Shown one piece after another: positions 1 through 8,824 of a stretch of DNA of 64,000 nucleotides. How positions within the stretch are numbered: the stretch's first letter is position 1; every line of letters starts with the position of its first letter. The position numbers and the translations under genes were made by a program. Source of the stretch: JAFGNB01 sp050304135 (GTDB taxonomy: Bacteria > Fibrobacterota > Chitinivibrionia > Chitinivibrionales > Chitinispirillaceae); contig JBNLDC010000008.1 in the NCBI GenBank assembly GCA_050304135.1, positions 186,001 through 250,000 of the forward strand, in the 5' to 3' direction. The notes beneath the pieces are model-generated. The model was not told the origin of the DNA. It made no database searches and worked only from the letters and a program-made list of their open reading frames with translations.

Positions 1-126
1 TCGGATCATCCGACTTCCGTCGATATTCCACCACCTCTCCGGAGATCCATAAACAACCGCCTGGTTTTTTCCAAGCCGGAAGAACCCGTAATCCGCAGAT
101 TCTCCGATTTTACCTCTACCGAATAG
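1..126 (+). CDS. Possible C-terminal end of a gene cut by the left edge
   Basis: Frame 1 is open from the first base to a TAG at 124-126 and would encode 41 residues rich in Pro, Arg and Ser. No start is visible because the window begins inside it. Frame 3 is also open over this stretch, so an open frame alone is weak evidence. I recognise no domain. It is listed only because a truncated upstream gene is the simplest reading. Confidence 0.25.
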   Translation, partial: SDHPTSVDIPPPLRRSINNRLVFSKPEEPVIRRFSDFTSTE

Positions 127-264
127 CCTTCAGGAACCGAAAGCCCCTACTCAAATACCCATTGAGAAATTGATTTTAGTTTTTTCAGCAGTTTTTGATT
201 ATTTTATAGGTATGATCAGCATATAGCGAAGCACTCTCCATTTCAATCCTGAGGATCTGCATAT

Positions 265-594
265 ATGGGTTTTTCATACGATCACGAAAGATTTGTCGCA
301 AAAAACAAATCGCTTGCTTCCGCAGAACGAATCGATAAACGAGACAATGAGCTTGAGAAAAAGGGTTTCACCCACCTGAAAAGAGACCAGGAGGCCTCCT
401 GCTTCAACTGTAAAATGCGTTCAACCTGTCCTACCTTCAAGGGGAAACGAAGCGGTGGAGCATCGGGTGTGGTATCTTTCGGAGGCGAAAAAACTTTTAT
501 TTGTGAGCGATATACCCCGGCTCCAGCTCAGGAAAAAAATATGTCGAGCAAGCAGATCAAATCATTACTGAAAAATATCAAAAAGGGATACTGA
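265..594 (+). CDS. Small four-cysteine protein, function unknown
   Basis: A 109-residue hydrophilic protein with no signal peptide or membrane segment. It has four cysteines in the pattern CxxC (47, 50), C56 and C81, the last in the segment FICERY. This spacing suggests a small zinc- or Fe-S-binding fold (inference). The N-terminus is charged and probably helical; the C-terminus is Lys-rich (SLLKNIKKGY). The ATG at 265 has only a weak GAGGA about 10 bases upstream. The gene stands alone: about 290 bases separate it from the next gene on the same strand. I do not recognise the family. Confidence 0.6.
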   Translation: MGFSYDHERFVAKNKSLASAERIDKRDNELEKKGFTHLKRDQEASCFNCKMRSTCPTFKGKRSGGASGVVSFGGEKTFICERYTPAPAQEKNMSSKQIKSLLKNIKKGY

Positions 595-883
595 CCCCTC
601 ACGTATTCGGAAACCACGGCAAAGGAACAAACCTTTACTATTCCGGAAAAAGTATGCGGATTCTTGCATACCTCAGAGGATTACCCGTTCCCGGTTGATA
701 AACACGACGTCGGAATCCATCTGATTCATGGATGTTATACAAGGCGATCAATCCGGAACCGTACGGAGAACTCCTCCGGTTCTTCCACAGGAAAACGATA
801 TGACAGTCCACCATTCCATACAAGCCGGTAGAGTGATTGGATTTGATACTGTCAATAAATTTGCTACCCTATAAGGAGTTACA

Positions 884-1678
884 ATGGCAACCTCTCCACT
901 GGAATTGTACGAGAAAGCCTACCGTCTGCAATATGTTGAAAACAGAATTCCCGTAGCGGTTGATCTCTACAAACAACTTATTAAAGAGTTTCCGGATGCC
1001 AACGAGTGCGGCTATGCAGCAATTCAGCTGCAGAAAATAAAGGCACAGAATGTTGCGGACAGCTTTTCTGATGGTGTGCATGCAACCGGTTCCGGAAAAA
1101 CAGTCCATCCGATTGTCATTGTTTGTCTGCTTCTCTCCCTCGGATCCATACTTGTATCGGTATTCCTCTTCAAATCGTTTTCCAATGAAAAAATCGCCCG
1201 AAAAAAACATGTTGCCCTTGCTCTCAATGCGCTGGGAAAGCTCTCCCGAAATGACTACGCCGAAGCGATACACCTTCTCGATCAACTCAAGCAGATCGAT
1301 CCGGAGGCTATTGCACCCTACGAACTCTCCGCAGAAATTTACCGGAACCAAAAAAAACCCGATAAAGCAAAAGAGGAGTACACCGCCTACTTTAACAACA
1401 ATCCGGACAAAGAGCCGAGTATTTCCGAATCTGCCTACATGACGTTACATTCATTGCAGCGCACTGAATCTGAAAAAAGGGAGCCGCCCCCAGCACTCTC
1501 CTCTCCCCGTATTCCGTCGCGGAAAACCGCAGCACCTTCTGCTAAAAAGCGGATCGCACGAAAAAGTAAGCATCGCACCCCCAAGCCGCCACCACCGCCG
1601 AAGCCCTCAACAAAAGATACGAAAAAAACAAAAAAGAGTATTTACCTTGTTGATCCCGACAGTGTTTCTTACTTCTGA
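884..1678 (+). CDS. TPR-like membrane protein, first gene of duplicated cassette (copy 1)
   Basis: 264 residues. Residues 1-57 form a helical repeat unit (LYEKAYRLQY, then LYKQLIKEFPDANECGYAAIQLQKI) that closely resembles the start of the protein at 16067. A single membrane segment follows at about 72-92 (IVIVCLLLSLGSILVSVFLF). Residues 105-175 look like further TPR-like helices, and the last 75 residues are a Pro/Lys/Ser-rich linker. The predicted layout is a small cytoplasmic helical domain, one membrane crossing, then a second helical domain and a basic tail. An AAGGAG at 873-878 sits 5 bases before the ATG. The stop lies 11 bases before the next gene, so the two are co-transcribed. Function unknown. 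Confidence 0.8.
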   Translation: MATSPLELYEKAYRLQYVENRIPVAVDLYKQLIKEFPDANECGYAAIQLQKIKAQNVADSFSDGVHATGSGKTVHPIVIVCLLLSLGSILVSVFLFKSFSNEKIARKKHVALALNALGKLSRNDYAEAIHLLDQLKQIDPEAIAPYELSAEIYRNQKKPDKAKEEYTAYFNNNPDKEPSISESAYMTLHSLQRTESEKREPPPALSSPRIPSRKTAAPSAKKRIARKSKHRTPKPPPPPKPSTKDTKKTKKSIYLVDPDSVSYF

Positions 1679-1689
1679 ACGAGGCCGTG

Positions 1690-2427
1690 ATGTCGCTACC
1701 CGAGAAAATTGAAAAACTGGTCTATTCCGGAATGGTAATTGATGATCACGGCAAATGGATATCCATTGCCGAGAAACTCAGGAAGGAAAAAAAGTTCCTC
1801 TCCCACCTTGAACGTGGTGAAATATTAATTGACGGAAAATGGACCAGACTGAATGACTCCGCTAAAACGAAAACCACACCTCCTGGTTATCACGACAACA
1901 AGGTCGACGAAGCAACCGTTCTGGAAGAGACGACTCTTGACCCTCCGGAAAGTCCGGAAGAAACCGTCTACCTCACTGTCGATGCAGGACAAAGCAATAA
2001 TGAACAACCTTCCACCCCGGAAGAAACAAACGTTGCCGATCTTTTTATCCCGACCTCGGAAGAAACCGTCGCGGTATCCACCGATACAATTCGCGACCTC
2101 AATTTAGAAGCCCCCGACTCTGGACCCAATGATCCGGTGGAGCCTCCGGAAACGCAATCACTCCTTGTTGAATCGATTCCTGCTCCACCAGATACCACAC
2201 AGTCATTAATGACGGAATTCGAAGAAACGGTGCTCTACAACATCAAAGTACTGAAGGAGACATCGCCCGCCGCAGACCTTACCCCTCCTCCCCGTGCAAC
2301 CGAACACGACCCCGTATCACCGGATTACCCGCTCCTGAAAAATCCACCGCCTGCAGGTACGATTCTGATTGTCATCGCAGCAATCATCATCATTGCACTC
2401 ATTGTATTCAAACTGTTTTTCTGGTGA
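1690..2427 (+). CDS. DGKW-domain protein with C-terminal membrane anchor (cassette copy 1)
   Basis: 245 residues from the ATG at 1690; a GTG directly before it at 1687 is the alternative start. GAGG at 1681-1684 favours the ATG. Residues 1-55 form a small domain with two W-containing turns (DDHGKWISI and LIDGKWTRL) that is clearly related to the start of the protein at 16547. The middle is acidic and Pro/Thr/Glu-rich with repeated PEETV-like segments, probably disordered. The last 20 residues are a hydrophobic anchor (TILIVIAAIIIIALIVFKLFFW). It probably works with the repeat protein just upstream. No known family is recognised. Confidence 0.75.
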   Translation: MSLPEKIEKLVYSGMVIDDHGKWISIAEKLRKEKKFLSHLERGEILIDGKWTRLNDSAKTKTTPPGYHDNKVDEATVLEETTLDPPESPEETVYLTVDAGQSNNEQPSTPEETNVADLFIPTSEETVAVSTDTIRDLNLEAPDSGPNDPVEPPETQSLLVESIPAPPDTTQSLMTEFEETVLYNIKVLKETSPAADLTPPPRATEHDPVSPDYPLLKNPPPAGTILIVIAAIIIIALIVFKLFFW

Positions 2428-2454
2428 AATAGCCGTTGCAACCGCAGCCGACAA

Positions 2455-3660
2455 TCAGGACCTATACGGCTGCCGGCATGGTGGGGTTTTCCCGGAGGAA
2501 CATACATCCTCCAACAGGCAGGCCATGATTAACGGAATCTGATTCTTCCGATTGAAACTGTCTGCGGCCCGGCGATAGCCATTCTCGCCCCATTGTATAC
2601 TTCTTTCCGGATGCTTCACAAATACAGCCATGGCGGTGGCGAATGCCTTGGTATCGCCCGCAGGCACCAGAATGCCGGTCTCTTCGTGAATGACAATTTC
2701 CGGTAGTCCGCCACCGGCATACCCGATGACCGGCAACGCGCACCCCTGCGCCTCTGCCGCCACCCGCCCGAACGGCTCATCGGTTGACGGCATACAGAGT
2801 ACATCGTGCTGCATCAGAACGCTGTAGGGGTCGTCGGTTGCATCATCAAGTGCTACCAGCCGATCCAATCGAAACCTTGTAATAAGAGCGGTCAGATCAT
2901 CGCGGTAGGAGTGGTTCCAGTAACTGGTGTCGCCAACAAGCCGCAACGTTGCTGATCCCGTGGGCACCTGGGTGATCAGATCAGAAAATGCCTCAATCAG
3001 CCGGTGACACCCTTTCCAGGGAACCACTCTTCCGAGATAAAGATAACGGATCGGCAGTGTTGTCGGCTGACGCTTACGCCTCCGAGGGATTCGGACACCA
3101 TTGTAAATAACCCGCGTCTTCCGTCGCAGTGAAGCGGGAAGTCCATTCCGTACCGCCTCGGAAATTGCAATAACCCTCAAACGGTGAGGCGTGCCAATAA
3201 CACGATAACAGAAATGAGCAATTGTTCCCGGCGCAAACAACTCACGCATATGAATGATACCTACTCCCCGGTAGCCAAAAAGCATACAAAAAAAGAGGGT
3301 GATATGCGATTTGGGAACGTTCGCATGAATAGCGTCCGGTTTCAAACGATGCACTGCCGAATGTACGCGCAGAACATACCGGAAAAAACCGATCAGCGAC
3401 CTCCAGTGCAGCAACAGCGATTGCACCAGATTGTCCCGTTTCACCGATAGCATTCCGGTACTGCACGGAACCACCAGGCGACGCACCCGCATCTTCTTTA
3501 CCGATTCAAGTAACAATCCGGGTTCCGACGTAATCAGACAACCGTCCATCTGATCAGGCAGTGCCCGAAGCAAATCAATAAGCGAATACTCCGCACCGCC
3601 AAGGAATTTTGCCCAATGATTGATGAAAATGATACGATGACGACGATGACTACCAGACAT
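2455..3660 (-). CDS. Glycosyltransferase, GT4 family
   Basis: 401 residues from the ATG at 3660. An in-frame start 27 bases upstream would lie deeper in the preceding gene and adds nothing conserved. The N-terminal half has the GGAEYSL motif of GT-B acceptor domains. The C-terminal half has the nucleotide-sugar binding segment LYLGRVVPWKG and the E-x7-E signature (EPFGRVAAE) followed by a Gly-rich loop. GT4 enzymes are retaining transferases that build surface glycans from nucleotide-sugar donors. It is last in a three-gene minus-strand run and overlaps its upstream neighbour by 11 bases. The substrate cannot be told from the sequence. Confidence 0.88.
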   Translation of the reverse strand: MSGSHRRHRIIFINHWAKFLGGAEYSLIDLLRALPDQMDGCLITSEPGLLLESVKKMRVRRLVVPCSTGMLSVKRDNLVQSLLLHWRSLIGFFRYVLRVHSAVHRLKPDAIHANVPKSHITLFFCMLFGYRGVGIIHMRELFAPGTIAHFCYRVIGTPHRLRVIAISEAVRNGLPASLRRKTRVIYNGVRIPRRRKRQPTTLPIRYLYLGRVVPWKGCHRLIEAFSDLITQVPTGSATLRLVGDTSYWNHSYRDDLTALITRFRLDRLVALDDATDDPYSVLMQHDVLCMPSTDEPFGRVAAEAQGCALPVIGYAGGGLPEIVIHEETGILVPAGDTKAFATAMAVFVKHPERSIQWGENGYRRAADSFNRKNQIPLIMACLLEDVCSSGKTPPCRQPYRS

Positions 3661-4714
3661 ACCGCGTCTCCAGAAAAGCACGGGCATCGTGCGCCATTTT
3701 CATGCGCAATTTTTCATCGCGGGTCAACATTTGAATCGCCTCGGAAAGCGCTGGTACATTGCCGGGTGGAACCAGTTTGGCATATGCTTTGTTTCCATCC
3801 ACCACCTCTTCGATTCCTCCGCTGCACGAGGCAACGATCGCGGCTCCATACGCCATTGCTTCGAGCAGAACAATGCCGAAGCCCTCTATTCCCGTACGGG
3901 TCACCATCGACGGTAGAATGAAAATATCCGCCTGTCTATACAATAGGGATAGTTCCGCATCGGAAACATCCGTACGGATAGCCACCCGGTTTTCAAGAGA
4001 GCGGATAGCCACCCGTTCCCGCAGCCGCTCTTCCTCTGAGCCGGTGCCGACAATAGCAAGATGCCATGCGGGAGCTGCAGCCAGACCGGCAACAGCGTCA
4101 ACGAGCTGTGCGTGTCCCTTATGTGGCACCAGTCGCCCTACCGACAACAACCGTATCAACTCCTTGTCGCCGTTCTTTTCCGAAAGAGAAAACGGTGGCA
4201 GGTCGATTTTCGGTACACGTTGCGTGCACCGTACGCACTGATAACCGTCGCTGAGCAGTTGCCGGGTTGCACCGGTCAGGTAGTATACCATCTCCGCCCT
4301 ACCGAGAACCGCTTTCCAGAGACGGGTACGCAGCGAATACCTGCTAAACGGTAGAAGTTCCGTTCCATAGCAGAACACCTGATACCTTACGGGAACAACC
4401 AGCGATACAAGCCAGGGAGCTACGGCCGCATAAATATTTCCCGCCAGTATTGTCTCAGTTTTTCTTCCGGCAAGATACCGTATCAGATGCAACAGCACCG
4501 GAAACAGAAGCACTTTTTTATTCCAGCGTTCTCCCGGAAACCGGATACGCCGGATCCGGCAGGGGTACCCGGCATCTCCGGTATGCCCGGAGCAACCGCC
4601 TGTTCCCGTAAGTACCAGATCGTTTTCCGAAAAAGTATGCTTGACAATAGCATGTAGATAACGCTGAATGCCTCCTTTTTCCGGGGGGAAGTCGAGTGTC
4701 AGTAGTATGGTCAT
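3650..4714 (-). CDS. Glycosyltransferase, GT4 family
   Basis: 354 residues. It begins MTILLTLDFPPEKGGIQRYL, the usual start of a GT4 enzyme with its GGxxR acceptor-side motif. The donor-binding half has LLSVGRLVPHKGH and the E-x7-E motif (EGFGIVLLE). The start overlaps the end of the polymerase gene by 4 bases (ATGA), and the end overlaps the next glycosyltransferase, so the three are translationally coupled. It is predicted to add a sugar to a lipid-linked or surface polysaccharide at the inner face of the membrane. It is slightly shorter than many GT4 proteins but appears complete. Confidence 0.88.
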   Translation of the reverse strand: MTILLTLDFPPEKGGIQRYLHAIVKHTFSENDLVLTGTGGCSGHTGDAGYPCRIRRIRFPGERWNKKVLLFPVLLHLIRYLAGRKTETILAGNIYAAVAPWLVSLVVPVRYQVFCYGTELLPFSRYSLRTRLWKAVLGRAEMVYYLTGATRQLLSDGYQCVRCTQRVPKIDLPPFSLSEKNGDKELIRLLSVGRLVPHKGHAQLVDAVAGLAAAPAWHLAIVGTGSEEERLRERVAIRSLENRVAIRTDVSDAELSLLYRQADIFILPSMVTRTGIEGFGIVLLEAMAYGAAIVASCSGGIEEVVDGNKAYAKLVPPGNVPALSEAIQMLTRDEKLRMKMAHDARAFLETRYVW

Positions 4715-6198
4715 CGCTGCGGCTCTACCATGTCTTTCCGATGTTCTGCGGCAAGCCTGACAAGCACACCGTTCCAGAACCAGTAGTAGACATCCGCGGG
4801 AAACGAGTGAATATGCGTACCGGTAACATTGACCACTGCAAAAACAAGATTCATAAGCGTAACACCTTTTGCAAGGGCACGAACCGCCGGAGTATCCGCT
4901 GCATCAAGGAGGAAGAACCCCTTGAGAATAAGGTAAATGGTGATTCCAACGATAAAAATTGCTCCCGGATACCCGAGTTCCGCCAGGTAGGTAAAATACA
5001 GTGAATCGGCATTAAAGGTGCCTACCCCCCTACCCAGCAGCGCCATTACCGGATCGGCCGAAGTATGGAGGATGTAATTCCAGAGGTTGACTCTGGATAA
5101 AAAGGAATATTCCTCGAACGGGTTTGCTATCGCCCCGGTTCGATCGGTTACCAGCAGCTGCATCTGCTGCTGATCAAACCCCCCCCCCATCGAAGAAACC
5201 ACGGCATTCATCCCGCTGCTGTACTGAGAGGAGAGATCAAACACCTGCGAAATTATGAACACAAAAAAAAGACCGGTGATCATCATGACACGATTGCGTG
5301 TTCCCCGCACCTGCAGAATAACCACCCACAACACCAGTGCCAGAAGAATACCGATCCAGTTTGAACGTACGGAAGTGACCAGTGCACCATAAAAATAGAG
5401 GGGTATCAGAAGCAGTAATCCCGCCTTCCATTTCGAGGAGCTCCAACTGAACACCATCAGGGCGCCAATGATCGAAATGAGCATATAATCGGCAAATGAT
5501 GCGGGCGATTGAAAAAAGGAAAACGGTCGAGCGAATCCCTTGATGAAAAGTGTGGTAAACGAGATTGAAGAAAACCAGATCTGTTCGGCTTCCGAATACC
5601 CGAATGCCAACTGTTTTAATCCGTACAGCGCACTGAGCGCCCCCAGAACCAGAGAGATGTACCATATACTTTTCAGAAACCTGAGGTTTCGTGCATAGAG
5701 CGTTCCGATAAAGAAGAACAGGACCGCCGGACCGTAAAAATGAAACCGCATTACCGCATCACGCACCGGCAGGGAATTCTGGAAAAATATTCTGACAATC
5801 AGATAGACAAAATAGATAAGCAGCAGATTGACTGCACCCTTTGCCCGGTTTTCTTCGTCCCGTTGCTCTCGAAACACAAAAAACAGTCCGATGAATGTTA
5901 CCGCGATGATGATATCACCAACGGCGATAAGCGGATCGACGGCTGGTCGCTGATCAACCAGATAGTACAACCGTCGTACATACGGAATAAACGGCATCAG
6001 GACGAACATCAGGTAGATACCGATTGCCGGTTTTCTGATAACCGGATAGAGCAGTGCGGTCGTCATCAGCGCAACAAGTTCCAGTTGTGTCGGAACATGA
6101 ACAATCTTGTAGGCGATGAAATTGCCGGCAACGGCGACGGCCATCAGAAACAGACTGTTCCGCAGAAACCGTTTCTGCTCGGCGGAAACAAATGTCAT
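4711..6198 (-). CDS. O-antigen ligase/polymerase-like membrane protein (Wzy/WaaL superfamily)
   Basis: 495 residues from the ATG at 6198; the frame extends 29 codons further, but that part is Pro/Arg-rich and lacks the membrane pattern. The protein is almost entirely hydrophobic, with about 11-12 predicted membrane segments and one large loop around residues 315-395 between FVFIISQVFDL and the next helix. This is the layout of the Wzy_C/WaaL family, which polymerises or ligates lipid-linked glycans on the periplasmic side. With two GT4 enzymes overlapping downstream, it is probably the polymerase or ligase of a surface polysaccharide. Flippase and initiating transferase genes are not in the window. 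Confidence 0.8.
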   Translation of the reverse strand: MTFVSAEQKRFLRNSLFLMAVAVAGNFIAYKIVHVPTQLELVALMTTALLYPVIRKPAIGIYLMFVLMPFIPYVRRLYYLVDQRPAVDPLIAVGDIIIAVTFIGLFFVFREQRDEENRAKGAVNLLLIYFVYLIVRIFFQNSLPVRDAVMRFHFYGPAVLFFFIGTLYARNLRFLKSIWYISLVLGALSALYGLKQLAFGYSEAEQIWFSSISFTTLFIKGFARPFSFFQSPASFADYMLISIIGALMVFSWSSSKWKAGLLLLIPLYFYGALVTSVRSNWIGILLALVLWVVILQVRGTRNRVMMITGLFFVFIISQVFDLSSQYSSGMNAVVSSMGGGFDQQQMQLLVTDRTGAIANPFEEYSFLSRVNLWNYILHTSADPVMALLGRGVGTFNADSLYFTYLAELGYPGAIFIVGITIYLILKGFFLLDAADTPAVRALAKGVTLMNLVFAVVNVTGTHIHSFPADVYYWFWNGVLVRLAAEHRKDMVEPQR

Positions 6199-6256
6199 GG
6201 TAATCAGTACCCCTGCAACATGCGGCGGTCCGGAATCTCTTCCGGTTTCTCTGATA

Positions 6257-6454
6257 TTATAGTTCCACGGGGGTGGTCGGGTCAACCGTACAACCGGTAA
6301 TCAAGTATTGGTTCAGTCGTTTAGGATTGTTAAGCGGGGTGTCATTATACGTACCATCCGAAATCACCACACATGGAACAGGTCTATTGAAAGTGTGCCT
6401 ATCAGAAGAAAAACCCGTTATGAAGAAGAGCAGTATCACGAAAATTAAAAACAC
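6257..6454 (-). CDS. Possible small secreted protein between polysaccharide and CheX genes
   Basis: A 65-codon frame starting with GTG at 6454, 11 bases after the CheX stop. The first 17 residues (FLIFVILLFFITGFSS) look like a signal peptide or membrane anchor, and the rest is a polar segment with two cysteines. A GGAGAG overlaps the start closely, so initiation is doubtful. It sits between two same-strand genes and could be translationally coupled to cheX. I recognise no family; chance is a real possibility. Confidence 0.3.
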   Translation of the reverse strand: MFLIFVILLFFITGFSSDRHTFNRPVPCVVISDGTYNDTPLNNPKRLNQYLITGCTVDPTTPVEL

Positions 6455-6465
6455 CTCTCCGGCAA

Positions 6466-6924
6466 TCAGGGCGTTTTGAGTGATACTTCCATCGCGAAAT
6501 CGCCGAGGGTGCTTTGAAAGGGAACAATAATTGTCGGGATACCCCGCTGCGATGCTATTTTATGGTCCTTTCCCATGATGACTTTGGGAAGAGAAATGGA
6601 GAGATTATACTGTGTCAGATGCTGCTTTGCATTTCCTGCAATAATATTGGCGATTTCACCTATGGCATCGGATACTTCGGGACCGATTATTTTTATGTCG
6701 GCACCGACCAGTGCGGACACGACCTTGAGAGCTATCAGTTTCGGAAAACTCAGACAGATTGATCCCTGTGCCTCACCGGAAAGGCCGATAACTCCTGAAA
6801 TATCATAGGTATTTGATTCATCGGTTTTCAATTGAATCTTTCCCGGTTTCGCATCGCTGTTGAGCATTTTGGTGAAGGTCTCTATTGTAGAGACAACAAA
6901 AGGATTGATGTAAGAAACATCCAT
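6466..6924 (-). CDS. CheX-like chemotaxis phosphatase domain protein
   Basis: 152 residues forming one CheX/CheC-type domain. The signature helix is DAIGEIANIIAGNAK (86-100), with the Glu90 and Asn93 pair that in CheX/CheC/CheZ-type phosphatases positions water to dephosphorylate CheY-P. The family usually has a second helix-strand repeat, seen here as LPKVIMG and the C-terminal strand. It is predicted cytoplasmic. No chemotaxis kinase or CheY lies nearby, so the partner response regulator is encoded elsewhere. Such stand-alone CheX proteins may also act on other receiver domains. The start follows a CTGGAGGA about 7 bases upstream on the minus strand. Confidence 0.85.
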   Translation of the reverse strand: MDVSYINPFVVSTIETFTKMLNSDAKPGKIQLKTDESNTYDISGVIGLSGEAQGSICLSFPKLIALKVVSALVGADIKIIGPEVSDAIGEIANIIAGNAKQHLTQYNLSISLPKVIMGKDHKIASQRGIPTIIVPFQSTLGDFAMEVSLKTP

Positions 6925-7198
6925 TCTATCCTCCAGAACAAATCGGGTGGTATCCTTTAAGCATACTAGATAGGTAGTGTAACATGAATTTTTTACGGTG
7001 GCAAGTATTTTATGGTCCCCGGCGTCAACCGGTAACGGATAATTTTCCGCTTGGATTACTCTGCCGGACAGGATATGGCATAATGGCTACTGCCTGCTGC
7101 TGAAACCAGGTGCAGGCACCAGACCGGAAACGGATGACACAACAGACAATTGTAAGCCTCCGGCTGCCCAAGAGCTTGAGATCAAACCCGAACCGGTA

Positions 7199-8632
7199 TT
7201 ATTCACCCCCCACTTTTCTTATCCGGAAGGTGTTGGTTGCCCCGCGAACCGAGTTCGTACCACTGATTATTCCTATGTAATCACCCCTTTTCACCCTCTT
7301 TTTCCGAAGCAGCAGTGCCTCTCCGTTTGTATGCAGCTTCTCAATATCGGTAATAAACGGTAGCGAAAGTGCTCTTATATTCCAGGCGAGAGCAAGCATT
7401 TTAACTACCTGTGGCTCAGGAGAAAATGCAATAATCGGTGCTTCGTAATGAAGTTTTGAAAGATATAACGCTGTGGTTCCTGATATCGTGAATACACAGA
7501 GCGGTATCCCTCCCAGATCCCGGCCGGCCCATACAGCAGCTTCGCAGAGTGCACTTGAAGCCGTGCGACTGGTATAGATCAGATCAACCATATCATGACT
7601 GATAAATCGGCTTTTTTCCGTCTCCTGCACAATATGTACCATTGTTTCCACCGTCAAACCGGGAAATCTTCCAACCGCGGTTTCACCGGAGAGCATGATC
7701 GCATCGGTACCGTCAATGATCGCGTTTGCAACATCGGTCGACTCGGCTCGGGTCGGAAGCGGATGTTCGATCATCGACTCCAGCATCTGCGTCGCGACAA
7801 TCACCAGTTTAGCCGCTGCGTTTGCCTTGAGGATAAGTTCTTTCTGTATGATCGGCACCGCAAACGGCGTCGCCTCAACCCCGAGATCTCCCCGGGCAAC
7901 CATAATCCCGTCAGCCTGCTGCAGAATGGAATCAATCGCGCGGGCTGCTTCCGGTTTTTCGATTTTCGCGATTATCCTGACATCTTTACGCCGCTTCTCC
8001 ACAATGCGCCTGAGCGAGGCGACATCCCGCGCCTTCCTGACAAAGGAAAGCGCGATATACTGGATATCCTCCCCCAGAATAAATGCGAGATCCCGCCGGT
8101 CTTTTCGGGTAAGCGACGGTATACTCAGTTCGACATCGGGAAAATTCACTCCTTTGTGAGATGAGTATTCGCCCCCGGCAAGTACCACCGCATGCAGGTC
8201 ACCGTTTTTCTCTTTTCCGGTAACACGAAGCCTGATCGCACCGTCGTTGATCATGATTTGCCGGCCGATAGCCACCTCCGTCGCAAGCTTTCCGTAATCA
8301 ACGGCGATGATTGATTCGTCACAAACCATCTTTTTCGCGGTAATCAGTACCTTCGACCCGGTCTGAACCACAACCGTCCGGTTCCCGTCGGTACTGCGTG
8401 TTCTTATCTTTGGCCCCTGGAGGTCGGCAAGAAGAGCCACATCGCTGCCCAACGCGGTAGCTACCTTTCGGACTATCCTGATGGTTCCGCGGTGGGCATC
8501 GTGGTCACCATGGGAAAAATTCAGCCGGAAAACGTTTACCCCTTTTTCAATCAGTTCCCTGATAACTTTTTCCGAGCGACTTGCCGGTCCGATCGTCGCG
8601 ACTATTTTTACTCTTTTATCAAATGCTTTCAT
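7199..8632 (-). CDS. pyk: Pyruvate kinase
   Basis: 477 residues, the usual length for a short bacterial pyruvate kinase, which converts phosphoenolpyruvate and ADP to pyruvate and ATP. The start reads VKIVATIGPASRSEKVI and is followed by NVFRLNFSHG, both classic. The catalytic barrel has the IAKIEKPEA segment with the catalytic Lys, IMVARGDLGVE for metal binding, and ATQMLESM followed by PTRAESTDVANAI. A B domain (about 70-165) and a C-terminal regulatory-type domain (about 345-477) are present. AGGGAGAG directly precedes the ATG. It is monocistronic, with 192 bases to the next minus-strand gene upstream. It would supply ATP and pyruvate for the fermentative metabolism implied by the hydrogenase genes. 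Confidence 0.97.
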   Translation of the reverse strand: MKAFDKRVKIVATIGPASRSEKVIRELIEKGVNVFRLNFSHGDHDAHRGTIRIVRKVATALGSDVALLADLQGPKIRTRSTDGNRTVVVQTGSKVLITAKKMVCDESIIAVDYGKLATEVAIGRQIMINDGAIRLRVTGKEKNGDLHAVVLAGGEYSSHKGVNFPDVELSIPSLTRKDRRDLAFILGEDIQYIALSFVRKARDVASLRRIVEKRRKDVRIIAKIEKPEAARAIDSILQQADGIMVARGDLGVEATPFAVPIIQKELILKANAAAKLVIVATQMLESMIEHPLPTRAESTDVANAIIDGTDAIMLSGETAVGRFPGLTVETMVHIVQETEKSRFISHDMVDLIYTSRTASSALCEAAVWAGRDLGGIPLCVFTISGTTALYLSKLHYEAPIIAFSPEPQVVKMLALAWNIRALSLPFITDIEKLHTNGEALLLRKKRVKRGDYIGIISGTNSVRGATNTFRIRKVGGE

Positions 8633-8824
8633 TTTCTCTCCCTATATGGCAATGGAATGGGATCCCGTTGGAAATGTAGTACCCCTTTCAAAATAGTGAC
8701 CAATAGAAGAGAAAGGAAGGAAATTATTCAGGAAGCGACCGAAGCGGGAGAATCAGGAAGCCATCACGATACACCGGACAGTTTTTACGTAAACTGCAGA
8801 TATCCGGATAACTGCAGGGGAGCA

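Noticed and set aside
841..875. Sigma-70-like boxes TTGATA and TATAAG before the first cassette
   Set aside because: The spacer is 21 bases, too long for a credible promoter.
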